In this document: piece by piece, positions 32,482-40,059 of the stretch | How the letters are laid out: each line of letters opens with the position of its first letter | How positions within the stretch are numbered: position 1 is the stretch's first letter | From: Clostridiales bacterium | GTDB taxonomy: Bacteria; Bacillota; Clostridia; Christensenellales; CAG-138 | Reading direction: 5' to 3' | NCBI GenBank assembly: GCA_024691085.1 | Contig: JAILNX010000015.1 | Coordinates: 1-64,000 of the forward strand | Length of the DNA stretch: 64,000 bases | Translations under genes and position numbers: made by a program | Notes under the pieces: model-generated | Seen by the model: only the letters and a program-made list of their open reading frames with translations | Databases searched by the model: none | What the model was told of the DNA's origin: nothing

Positions 32482-33843
32482 TTATATCCCGAGACTGTTT
32501 TTCATAAGCCTCAGCGCCGCTTCGGGATATTTTTTGCTCAATACTCCGAGCGAAGCCATGATATAGTCGTTATCGTAAAGCAGATTCAGAACGGAGGGTT
32601 TGGGGAAAAGCATCATTCCGCTGTCGTTTGAGTCGGCGATCCTGCGAAGGAGGTTTTCCCTGTCCGGGAGCCTTGTAAGAGCGCCGCCCGTCGCGACGAG
32701 GTATTTGAGTTTGGTAAGGTCCTTGCCTTCCGCAATGGTCTGCCTTCCGCGGGGAGTATAGATATACCTTAATGCGCCGGCGTGCCTTTCGACCGACGTG
32801 ATACCCGCGGCGAGGCAAAGCCTTTGAGTAAGCTTGAACTGCTCGGGAGTTTCGGGAATGGGCTTATATTCGCTTACGGTCTTATCCATATCGATACCGA
32901 GCTCCTGTTCGAGCTTATCCTTGCCGATCATATCGATAAGATTATGAGCGTTTACATAAAGACCTAAATCGCCCTCGACGGTCCTCTTGGCGAAGGGCTC
33001 GGGCGTTGTCTGTATGCTGGCGATCTCATCTGAACCGGGCGTCACGGAATGAACGTCGGTTGTCGCGCCGCCGATATCTATCACGGCAAGATCGCCTATC
33101 TCGTTATACAGAAGCTGAGCCGATTCCATAACGGCGCCGGGAGTGGGGATGATGTTGCCTGCGATCATTTCGCGGACGTGCTCCATACCAGCAGCCTTGA
33201 CGATATGTTCCTCGAAAACCGCATGAATGATCTTCCTTGCAGGCTCTATGTTAAGAAGATCGAGCTTCGGATAAACGTTTTCGGTTATGTAAAGCGGAAT
33301 ATCTGTGTCCGCAAAAATGTCTTTTATAATGTGGTGATTCTGAATGTTTCCCGCGTATATCACGGGGACTTTCATGCCGCTTTTCGCGATCTTCTTCGCG
33401 TTCTCGACGGCGGTTTCCCTCTCGCCGTAATCGGTACCTCCGGCAAGAAGAATAAGGTTGGGATCGATAGCCCTTACGTCCTCGATATCATAATCGGACA
33501 TTATACCCGCTGTCGCGTGCTTAATAATGGCTCCTGCGCCGAGAGCAGCCGCGCGGGCGGCCTTAACGGTCATATCGTAGACGAGGCCGTGAACGGTCAT
33601 CCTGAGACCGCCGGCGGCGCTTGATGTCGCGAAAGCGATGCCGTATTCAACGGAATCGACGCCGAGATTTTTGGCGAGGTCGGATATGGCGGCTTTGAGA
33701 CCGACGCGAACGTCGCCCTCAAGCACGGAGGTGGAAGCCTGTCCCTGCCCGAGGAATACGGGATCGTCCGTGTCTATGCCGTTAAACGCGTTGACAAGGG
33801 TGGTTGTGGAGCCGATTTCGTAAACGAGAACGTCGATTTTCAT
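32482..33843 (-). CDS. GlmL/MutL-like reactivating ATPase for the B12 aminomutase
   Basis: ASKHA-fold ATPase of the family typified by GlmL (MutL), linked to adenosylcobalamin-dependent mutases. The nucleotide-binding phosphate-1 region reads YEIGSTTTLVNAF (residues 8-20). Further motifs are LLAGGTDYGE and the phosphate-2 region VIDIGGATTDVHSV. At 453 residues it is the usual size. It lies directly after oraE with only a hairpin between, and its likely job is to exchange damaged cobalamin from OraSE. This is family knowledge plus context; the protein itself gives no direct sign of its partner. It is not the mismatch-repair MutL, which is at 52287. Confidence 0.88.
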   Translation of the reverse strand: MKIDVLVYEIGSTTTLVNAFNGIDTDDPVFLGQGQASTSVLEGDVRVGLKAAISDLAKNLGVDSVEYGIAFATSSAAGGLRMTVHGLVYDMTVKAARAAALGAGAIIKHATAGIMSDYDIEDVRAIDPNLILLAGGTDYGERETAVENAKKIAKSGMKVPVIYAGNIQNHHIIKDIFADTDIPLYITENVYPKLDLLNIEPARKIIHAVFEEHIVKAAGMEHVREMIAGNIIPTPGAVMESAQLLYNEIGDLAVIDIGGATTDVHSVTPGSDEIASIQTTPEPFAKRTVEGDLGLYVNAHNLIDMIGKDKLEQELGIDMDKTVSEYKPIPETPEQFKLTQRLCLAAGITSVERHAGALRYIYTPRGRQTIAEGKDLTKLKYLVATGGALTRLPDRENLLRRIADSNDSGMMLFPKPSVLNLLYDNDYIMASLGVLSKKYPEAALRLMKNSLGI

Positions 33844-33857
33844 GTTTTACCCGGAAA

Positions 33858-33889
33858 TGGAACCGCCGACCGTGCTGCCGGCGGTTCCA
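33858..33889 (-). other. Intercistronic hairpin between oraE and the reactivase
   Basis: Perfect 11-base stem TGGAACCGCCG (33858-33868)/CGGCGGTTCCA (33879-33889) with a 10-base loop. There is no T-tract on the minus strand, so it is not a standard terminator. It is more likely an RNA-processing or stability element that keeps the 3' end of the oraE message or reduces downstream expression. Confidence 0.7.
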
Positions 33890-33903
33890 TAATCAAAAAC
33901 TGA

Positions 33904-36129
33904 TTAGATCTTGCCTTCTTTTTCCATTTCCCATCTCTTTTTGATGAGGAAGGTCGCGTCGTGAACGCCGTGGCTGCCGCGGCCGAAGCCTTCGTCGGCG
34001 CCGGCTTTTCTCGCGAGCTCGGGTGTGACCTGAGTTCCGCCCGCGATGAATATGATCTTGTCGCGGATACCCATCTCGCGGCAGATCTGGTCGATCTTGG
34101 CGATGTTCTTATAGTGTATATCGTCGTGGCTGATGATGGTCGAAGCCATTATCGCGTCGGCGTGCGTCTCGATAGCCGCGTTGACGAGCTTCTCGGGCGA
34201 GCAGGAGGTACCGAGGTAGATGACCTCCATACCGTACTTCTCGATACCGCCGTGCTTGATATCGATGATCTCGCGGAGACCGACGGAGTGCTCGTCTTCA
34301 CCGACCGTCGCTGCGACGATCTTCATAGGACGGCGCTCGATATCTGCGCGGATCTCGGCGTCGGAGAGCACGTCGGGCTCTTTGGGGATAACGAGCGAGT
34401 CGACGTCGATCTCGAACGGGACCTTGCCCTTGACCTCGATTCGGGTGCCGTCCTGCGGATGCATGATCTCGCGGGAGATGACCTCGCACTCGACAAGGTT
34501 CATGCGCTTGGCGCACTCAAGAGCCGCTGCCTCGGCGATCTGCTTGGGGGCGGGGAAGAACATGGTGAGCATGACCGTACCGTCGGCGAGCCATTCCATC
34601 TCGGGACGGATCTTTTTGCCGCCCGGGGTGAAATCGCGGGTCTCGGACATACGGACGTTGACGTTATCGTTCTCGTCAAGCTCGTCGATATAAATTATCT
34701 TGTCGGGATCTTCAAGGGTGCATCCGCCGATAAGCGCGGAGGGGTTAGCGGGATCTCCGCCGTACTGCCCGACGTTGTTGTAGCCGTAGTGAGCGGTTAC
34801 GGGAGCCATGTACTGCTTGTCGCGCTTTACGATCGTGCCGGCTCCTATTCCGCCGTTGATCTTTCTCGCGATGCCGTCGCCGTTCCTTTCGGGGTAGATG
34901 CCGCTGTCAACGAAGAAGCCTTCTTCAACCGCCGCGTAATAGCCGCCGAGCTCGAGCATCTCCTCCATGAAGAGGACAGCCCTTTCCTTTAGCTCGCGTG
35001 CCTTCTCGCGTAGGTAGCCGTCTTTCTTGAGCTCCACCATATCCATAAGGCCGTCCATGCCGATCAGCGCCTGCTTCGCGGTGTCGCAAGCCTCGATGTT
35101 GTAGATATGCCAGGGAACGTTACGCCCCTCGTCCGGAGTGATGGTCGACTGGATATCGGCGCTGGTGAGCTTCGAGATGACCATGTTGAGGACGTGGGTA
35201 ACGGTAGCCTCGCGGGTGGACGACTCGATGTACTTCGTGTTCATCTGGGCCCTCATGCGGTATTCATGGAACAGATCGCGAAGAGCGACCGCATAGGGAA
35301 GATCCATGTGAATGCAGGGGGCGGGGGTAGCCGTCGGCGGGACCGTCGAGAGGCAGATGTTCTTCTTGGGAACGCCGACCCTTGCGGAGAATATCGCGTT
35401 GATGCCGTGCTGGACCATGAGCTCGGGCATGACCTTCCATGCCTCGCGCGCGGTGGCGTTGGCGTTATGCGCGCCGTCGATCTGCGCCATATTCGCCCAA
35501 GCGATGAGCTTCTTGGATTCGCAAGCGTCGACGAACGAACGCATCATGTTGATGTTGCGGTAGATAACGTTATACTGCGGATCCTGATGGACGCCGTTCA
35601 CGCCTTCCTCGGCGAACATTACGGCGATATCGGGACCTGCGACGCCGGAAACGTAGCTGTGATAATTGATGGGACGGCCGACTTCGTCCTCGATCATATC
35701 GAGGGCTTTACGCTGAGCCCTGACCTGCTTGCGGGTAATGGGAACGCCGCCCATGCCCTGGGGAGTGCCCTCTATAAGGCCGTCAAAGTGGCTCTGACCG
35801 GCGGTACGGATGACCATGATATGATCAGCGCCGTGGTGTGCCGCCATGCGCATACGGCGGATATCGTCCTCAAAACGTCCGGACGCGATCTCGGTCGTGA
35901 TAACGGGAGCGGGCTGGGGATCGATATCACCGAAATAATGAGCGGGGGGAAGGGGAACGGAGCGCTTCAGAGGCTCAGTCGCTTCCCGGTATTCGAACGG
36001 ACCCATGTGAAGGTTAGGAACGGGTTTGCGCCACGTCCAGCCCCTGCGGCGGGGACGGTAATGCTCGAGGTCTTTAAGTATCTCCGCTACATTGATCGGA
36101 GCATCGGGAGAAAGCTTATAGTCGCTCAT
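33904..36129 (-). CDS. oraE: D-ornithine 4,5-aminomutase, E (large, B12/PLP) subunit
   Basis: With OraS it moves the delta-amino group of D-ornithine to C4, giving (2R,4S)-2,4-diaminopentanoate, using adenosylcobalamin and PLP. The C-terminal B12-binding domain shows the base-off motif D-E-H-S-V-G near residues 613-618. A lysine eleven residues after the motif histidine matches the spacing I recall between the cobalamin histidine and the PLP lysine of the Clostridium sticklandii enzyme. GRGSHGVHDA lies at the end of this domain. Length 741 residues fits the known large subunit. The start overlaps oraS by 4 bases. Confidence 0.96.
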   Translation of the reverse strand: MSDYKLSPDAPINVAEILKDLEHYRPRRRGWTWRKPVPNLHMGPFEYREATEPLKRSVPLPPAHYFGDIDPQPAPVITTEIASGRFEDDIRRMRMAAHHGADHIMVIRTAGQSHFDGLIEGTPQGMGGVPITRKQVRAQRKALDMIEDEVGRPINYHSYVSGVAGPDIAVMFAEEGVNGVHQDPQYNVIYRNINMMRSFVDACESKKLIAWANMAQIDGAHNANATAREAWKVMPELMVQHGINAIFSARVGVPKKNICLSTVPPTATPAPCIHMDLPYAVALRDLFHEYRMRAQMNTKYIESSTREATVTHVLNMVISKLTSADIQSTITPDEGRNVPWHIYNIEACDTAKQALIGMDGLMDMVELKKDGYLREKARELKERAVLFMEEMLELGGYYAAVEEGFFVDSGIYPERNGDGIARKINGGIGAGTIVKRDKQYMAPVTAHYGYNNVGQYGGDPANPSALIGGCTLEDPDKIIYIDELDENDNVNVRMSETRDFTPGGKKIRPEMEWLADGTVMLTMFFPAPKQIAEAAALECAKRMNLVECEVISREIMHPQDGTRIEVKGKVPFEIDVDSLVIPKEPDVLSDAEIRADIERRPMKIVAATVGEDEHSVGLREIIDIKHGGIEKYGMEVIYLGTSCSPEKLVNAAIETHADAIMASTIISHDDIHYKNIAKIDQICREMGIRDKIIFIAGGTQVTPELARKAGADEGFGRGSHGVHDATFLIKKRWEMEKEGKI

Positions 36130-36494
36130 TGTTCATTACCTCCTTTGAAAAGCTTTTCGGCGTCATCCCAGAGCCTGCCCTCAACGAGTTCAAGACCTGC
36201 GGGACGGATCTCCATGTTCTTGGCCTTGGCGAGACGGTAAACGACGTTGCCCGCGCCGTAGCACATAAGGGAACGCTCTACGCATCCCTCAACGATGGCT
36301 TTCGCCTCGATAGAGGAGAATCCCATACGAAGAAGTACGGAACGCTCGATGGCGGGGGAGGTGTATTCCTTGCCCATCTCGAGAAGCGGATCGACGAGCT
36401 TGTTCGCAAGCTCCCAGAAGCGCTCTTCGAGCTGCTTATCGGTCAGATCCTTAAGGTGTTCACGGCGATCAAGATAATCGTCTTCACGTTTCAT
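36126..36494 (-). CDS. oraS: D-ornithine 4,5-aminomutase, S (small) subunit
   Basis: Small (122 residues), highly charged helical subunit needed for OraE activity; it associates with the large subunit but carries no cofactor motif. Recognised by size, position directly before oraE with a 4-base overlap, and the family stretches RREHLKDLTDKQLEERFW and GAGNVVYRLAK. The neighbour upstream is ortB, 19 bases away. I see no unusual features. Confidence 0.94.
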   Translation of the reverse strand: MKREDDYLDRREHLKDLTDKQLEERFWELANKLVDPLLEMGKEYTSPAIERSVLLRMGFSSIEAKAIVEGCVERSLMCYGAGNVVYRLAKAKNMEIRPAGLELVEGRLWDDAEKLFKGGNEQ

Positions 36495-36513
36495 ATTCTG
36501 ATTCCTCCAAGTC

Positions 36514-37908
36514 TTATAATGAAGCTATCGCGTTGCGAACGAATTCTTCGTTTGTATTGGTCTCCTCGATAAGGAACTTGATATCCTCGTCTGTGAGTTC
36601 GTCCTTATGTGAACCGACAGCCCTCTTGATCCTCGACTTGCGCATATGATCGAGATCGAGGTCGGTGACCTGAATAAGGGAAGGATGAGCGGGGAGAATG
36701 ATGTTTTTGCCCGGGATCTCGTCCTTAGGATCGCCGAAGTGAATGTCTATACCGTTCTGGCGGGCAAACGAGAGCTGCGGATTGATATGCTTGCCGGCGC
36801 CGGTATATTCTGTCTCCTGCACGACGATGCACTGATCGCGATCCATATCCTGGGCAAGACGGAACGCTGCGGCGAGCGAAGTGTTTCCAGCGGGACCCTT
36901 CTCGAGACCTTCGAGGGAGGCGAGACATTCAGTGATGTAGAATACGCTGCCCTGAGTTACCGTAACGTACCTGTCCATATATCTTAAAGGCCTGGCGGCG
37001 CTCCTCGGAACGTCGGAGTGGTCGGGGTTGACGGAATAGGGCACGCCGAAACCGGTATGACCGGTGGTAAAGCTCTTCTTATTGAACTGATTGTCGCTTG
37101 CCATATGAAGACCGGAAAGGTTTACGGAAGCGGCGATGACCTTGGCATCGCAGCCCGCTTTCCTTAAACCTCGCGCGGTACCGGTGAGGTTTCCGCCGCC
37201 TGCGTTGGTGCAGACGACCACGTCGGGATCCTTGCCGATCTTCGCCCTGAACTGCTCCGCGATCTCATAGCCAAGCGTCTCAACGCCGGCAATACCGAAC
37301 GGAGTATAGAGTGAGGCGTTGAAGTAACCCGTCTCCTCAAGGAGCTGAAGAACTGTGGAGAAGAGCTCGGGACCGACGGTAAGCTGAACGACCTCGGCGC
37401 CGAGGGCTTCGCACTTCCTTGCTTTTTCGATTATCTCGGGCTGGCCGATTCCCTTGGAGTCGTAGCACTCCTGGACGACGATACACTTAAGACCTGCCAT
37501 GGCGGCGCAGCAGGCGACGGCAGCGCCGTAGTTGCCGCTTGTCGCGGTTACTACGCCCTTATAGCCGAGTTTCTTTGCCTGATAAACGCTGGTGCATGCG
37601 CGGCGGGCCTTGAAGCTGCCGGAGGGGTTGGACGCCTCGTCCTTGATGAATATGCGGGCGCCTTTTCCTTCGGGAGCGCATTTCCTCGCAAGCTCGGTGA
37701 GGTTCTTGAGCTCGATAAGAGGAGTGTTGCCTATGGAGAACATGGACTGTACGCGCCTGATCTCATCGATGGTGTAGCCGGTCGCGGCCATCATCGCTTC
37801 GTAATCGAAACCTATGCCGGGCTTTTCGAACTTATCGAAATCCATGCCGACGGCATTCTTAATGATCTCGTTTTTGCGGGCCATTATCGCGTCATAGCTG
37901 TTATCCAT
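36514..37908 (-). CDS. ortB: 2-amino-4-ketopentanoate thiolase, beta (PLP) subunit
   Basis: PLP-dependent subunit of the two-component thiolase that splits (2R)-2-amino-4-oxopentanoate with CoA into acetyl-CoA and D-alanine. It belongs to the fold-type II (threonine synthase/cysteine synthase) group: the PLP lysine is in ASNPSGSFKARRA (about residues 91-103), followed by ATSGNYGAAVA and the phosphate-binding glycine loop NAGGGNLTG. Length 464. The start overlaps the ortA stop by one base. Identification rests on fold plus operon position between ortA and oraS, and is strong. Confidence 0.94.
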   Translation of the reverse strand: MDNSYDAIMARKNEIIKNAVGMDFDKFEKPGIGFDYEAMMAATGYTIDEIRRVQSMFSIGNTPLIELKNLTELARKCAPEGKGARIFIKDEASNPSGSFKARRACTSVYQAKKLGYKGVVTATSGNYGAAVACCAAMAGLKCIVVQECYDSKGIGQPEIIEKARKCEALGAEVVQLTVGPELFSTVLQLLEETGYFNASLYTPFGIAGVETLGYEIAEQFRAKIGKDPDVVVCTNAGGGNLTGTARGLRKAGCDAKVIAASVNLSGLHMASDNQFNKKSFTTGHTGFGVPYSVNPDHSDVPRSAARPLRYMDRYVTVTQGSVFYITECLASLEGLEKGPAGNTSLAAAFRLAQDMDRDQCIVVQETEYTGAGKHINPQLSFARQNGIDIHFGDPKDEIPGKNIILPAHPSLIQVTDLDLDHMRKSRIKRAVGSHKDELTDEDIKFLIEETNTNEEFVRNAIASL

Positions 37909-38207
37909 CAGTCTTCACCTCCGAACGTGATCTTGCGGACGGTATTGCCTATCTCGAGCACCTCGGGAATAAAGAAGCCGAAGTTGTGCTCAAAATACGG
38001 GTTGACCTTGACGACAACGCCTTTGGCGTGACGTCCGGTCCTAGTGATGACCTCGGCATTCTCGCCGATTTCTGCGTCGTTTACGAGGTAACCCTTTACC
38101 CACATCTCAAGAGGATTGCTCTTGGTATCCTCGGGGAGTGAGTTCGAACGTTCTTCTGGGGTAAGAACAACGTTGTGTATCTGTACCCAATCGCCTTTTT
38201 TTGCCAT
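37908..38207 (-). CDS. ortA: 2-amino-4-ketopentanoate thiolase, alpha subunit
   Basis: Small partner (99 residues) of OrtB. The start is the ATG at 38207 (Met-Ala-Lys-Lys-Gly-Asp-Trp-Val), with GGAGG 9 bases upstream; a TTG seven codons earlier has no SD. The KGDWVQIHNVVL N-terminus and the glycine/arginine-containing RTGRHAKG segment match the clostridial small subunit as I know it. There is no cofactor motif of its own. It sits between ord and ortB, in the order expected for the pathway. Confidence 0.92.
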   Translation of the reverse strand: MAKKGDWVQIHNVVLTPEERSNSLPEDTKSNPLEMWVKGYLVNDAEIGENAEVITRTGRHAKGVVVKVNPYFEHNFGFFIPEVLEIGNTVRKITFGGED

Positions 38208-38233
38208 TTCTGTTAGCCTCCGAATCAAATGAC

Positions 38234-38257
38234 GGGAAACGGTAAGATCCGTTTCCC
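38234..38257 (-). other. Intercistronic hairpin between ord and ortA
   Basis: Perfect 9-base stem GGGAAACGG (38234-38242)/CCGTTTCCC (38249-38257) around a six-base loop. On the operon's strand no T-run follows, so transcription should continue. It separates the first gene (ord) from the thiolase and aminomutase genes and may give different message stabilities. Confidence 0.65.
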
Positions 38258-38264
38258 ATTCTTT

Positions 38265-39311
38265 TTATTTCTCAATATAGTCGCGGAAGTCGCCCATTAT
38301 AGCATGGGGGACGGGAAGATCGATCATGGTCTTGAGACCGGGCTTCGCGTTGATGACGTGAGGGATCATGTTGACGCACATTGCGATAGTGCCGAGGCCG
38401 CCCTCAACTTCGGGGGTGTTGGCAACGTGGATGGCGGGAGTGCCTTCGATCACGACGTAATCGCCGGTATGAGTGCCCTCCATCTCGGGCTCGATCTGCT
38501 GGGGATGGATGAGGTCGATCTTCATCTTGCCGTCAACGTAAGCCTGAGCGGTCATATTGACGCCGGCAACGTTGCCCGCAGCCGCGAATCCGTAAGGAGC
38601 CTTGCGGTCGACCTTGGTCACGATGGGAGCCATCTGCTTTTCAAACTTGTCGATCTTCCAGCCGAGCGCTTCGGCTATCATGCCGGCGGACTCTTCGAAT
38701 CCGACGTGACCGGCAAGAGTGCCGTCCTCGACGCCCTTGTTGAATTCGTCAACGGTGATTCCGATGCCCTGCTCCTTCATAACGGCGGGGCCGAAGGGGG
38801 AGAGGGAGTTAACGCGTTTGCACATGACGCTCTCAACGTCGATCATGCAGCCGGAGAGGCATATCGCGAGGAGGTCCATCATGAGACCCGGATTGATGCC
38901 GGTGCCGAGTACGGTAACGCCGTTCTCCTTGGCGATGCGGTCAAGCTCTGCGGCGAGATCGGGATGCTGAGCCTTCGGATAGCTCATCTCCTCTGCGGTG
39001 GTGACGACGTTGATGCCGTTCTCGAGAACGAACTTGATCTTGGGGAATACGGCGGGAACGAACGAATCGGTCGCTACTATTGCGACGTCAGCCGCTCCTT
39101 TATAAATAACGGAATTGATGTCGTTTGAAATGAGGACGTCCTTGCGGCCGGCTCTGTCGATGCCGAGACGCTCAAAAATGCTTACGCCGTTCAGTTTGTC
39201 CCAAAGATCGCATACGCCTGTAATCTCAACGCCCTTCTTACCGAGGAGCATCTTGGCAATACCCGAACCCATGGCGCCGAAGCCCCAAATCGCAACTCTA
39301 ACGTTTCCCAT
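38265..39311 (-). CDS. ord: 2,4-diaminopentanoate dehydrogenase
   Basis: Oxidatively deaminates (2R,4S)-2,4-diaminopentanoate at C4 to 2-amino-4-oxopentanoate plus ammonia, with NAD(P)+. The N-terminal Rossmann fold has VAIWGFGAMGSGIAKMLL (residues 5-22); the family segments TAEEMSYP and GTGINPGLMMD follow, as in dihydrodipicolinate-reductase-like oxidoreductases. The start is the ATG at 39311, five bases after GGAGG; a TTG four codons earlier would run through the SD. Length 348. It is the first gene of the operon, directly behind the promoter at 39359-39387. Confidence 0.95.
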   Translation of the reverse strand: MGNVRVAIWGFGAMGSGIAKMLLGKKGVEITGVCDLWDKLNGVSIFERLGIDRAGRKDVLISNDINSVIYKGAADVAIVATDSFVPAVFPKIKFVLENGINVVTTAEEMSYPKAQHPDLAAELDRIAKENGVTVLGTGINPGLMMDLLAICLSGCMIDVESVMCKRVNSLSPFGPAVMKEQGIGITVDEFNKGVEDGTLAGHVGFEESAGMIAEALGWKIDKFEKQMAPIVTKVDRKAPYGFAAAGNVAGVNMTAQAYVDGKMKIDLIHPQQIEPEMEGTHTGDYVVIEGTPAIHVANTPEVEGGLGTIAMCVNMIPHVINAKPGLKTMIDLPVPHAIMGDFRDYIEK

Positions 39312-39328
39312 AAAAACCTCCAAAAAGA

Positions 39329-39352
39329 TTAGTTTTGTTTATAAAACTCTAA
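39329..39352 (-). other. Leader hairpin of the ornithine operon
   Basis: AT-rich stem TTAG-TTTT/AAAA-CT-CTAA with a two-base bulge, between the promoter and the ord SD. It is weak and without a T-tract. It may have no function beyond 5' protection. I see no riboswitch-like fold in this 45-base leader. Confidence 0.25.
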
Positions 39353-39358
39353 TTATAA

Positions 39359-39387
39359 ATTATACCATATCATGCCTCATACTGCAA
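39359..39387 (-). promoter_or_regulatory. Promoter of the ornithine catabolic operon
   Basis: On the minus strand TTGCAG (39382-39387), a 17-base spacer and TATAAT (39359-39364), with TGG directly before the -10 (extended -10). The weak -35 with an extended -10 is compatible with activator control. It is the only clear promoter before ord and should drive all nine genes to 29635. Confidence 0.8.
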
Positions 39388-39430
39388 ACGCAAAACGGTA
39401 TATCCAAAGATTATATTTTCCTGAAACAGT

Positions 39431-39462
39431 AAAAGCAGCCGAAATATAATTCAGCTGCTTTT
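39431..39462 (-). terminator. Terminator after the DUF6935-like gene
   Basis: Nine-base perfect stem AAAAGCAGC (39431-39439)/GCTGCTTTT (39454-39462) with a 14-base loop. On the minus strand it ends in four Ts, and it insulates the ornithine operon from the upstream gene. Confidence 0.75.
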
Positions 39463-39481
39463 ATGAAATGCTAATCGATGA

Positions 39482-39997
39482 TTATGCCCAGGGATCCGAG
39501 GATTTCGGCTGCCTTATGCCAACAAGCAGACCTTCGAACTGCCATACGAACCACTGATCCGTGGAGGGCTTATGACGCAGAACTATATACCTGTCGGAAT
39601 CGGCGCCGGAGGACCTTAAGAAGATCTTGAGATAGCCTTCATTGAACTGGTCGCGGCTGTGTGCGCCTTCGAAGACAGTTATGGAACAGGGCATTGAAGG
39701 AGTATAGTTGTTGTCGGGCGAAGTACCGGCAAAATAGGAACGGGGAACGTAATCATTTCCGTCCATGAATCTGTCCTTGATAAAGGAGATATCGAAGTTA
39801 GTAAGAGGACGGGGCCCCTTAAGATAATTCAGCATCTCGAAGCACGCTTCACGATTCTTTGGAAACTCGTTGAATGCAAGCACGCAAAGGGCTGTCACGG
39901 CATAGGGATCGTTGAGCCCGGCGCCTTCGAGTTTCATCATTTCTTCAAGCGATCCGGGGATCGACTCGAATTCAAAAGTCTTTTTTAAAGTATCCAT
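39482..39997 (-). CDS. Conserved protein of unknown function (DUF6935-like)
   Basis: A 171-residue cytoplasmic protein without signal peptide or membrane segment. I recognise the pattern of a small conserved Firmicute family (I believe DUF6935): DPYAVTALCVLAF near residue 30, MLNYLKGPRPLT, then SYFAG-x-SPDNNYTPSMP, then SSGADSDRYIVLRHKPSTDQW, and a C-terminal LL-x-x-IR-P-x-x-x-DPWA. The family number is from memory and may be wrong. The conserved polar motifs suggest a binding or enzymatic role, but none is known. It has its own promoter and terminator. Confidence 0.7.
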   Translation of the reverse strand: MDTLKKTFEFESIPGSLEEMMKLEGAGLNDPYAVTALCVLAFNEFPKNREACFEMLNYLKGPRPLTNFDISFIKDRFMDGNDYVPRSYFAGTSPDNNYTPSMPCSITVFEGAHSRDQFNEGYLKIFLRSSGADSDRYIVLRHKPSTDQWFVWQFEGLLVGIRQPKSSDPWA

Positions 39998-40027
39998 TCT
40001 GCTTTTCCTTTCGTTTGATTGTTTAAT

Positions 40028-40056
40028 ATATTACCATATTATCGTGAGTATTTCAA
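40028..40056 (-). promoter_or_regulatory. Promoter of the DUF6935-like gene
   Basis: On the minus strand TTGAAA (40051-40056), a 17-base spacer and TAATAT (40028-40033) preceded by TGG. The -10 matches four of six positions. It overlaps nothing but the spacer after the upstream gene's stop. Confidence 0.55.
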
Positions 40057-40059
40057 GCA

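Noticed and set aside
33961-36240. Long open frames (343 and 377 codons) on the plus strand opposite oraE
   Set aside because: They are antisense shadows of a well-conserved gene produced by codon bias; no SD, no recognisable domain, and repetitive Asp/Val/Gly composition typical of reversed coding sequence.
38229-39128. 299-codon plus-strand frame opposite ord
   Set aside because: Same reasoning; ord is certain and the antisense frame has no motif or SD.
39312-39360. Riboswitch or T-box in the ornithine operon leader
   Set aside because: The leader is about 45 bases with only a weak AT-rich hairpin, too short for either.
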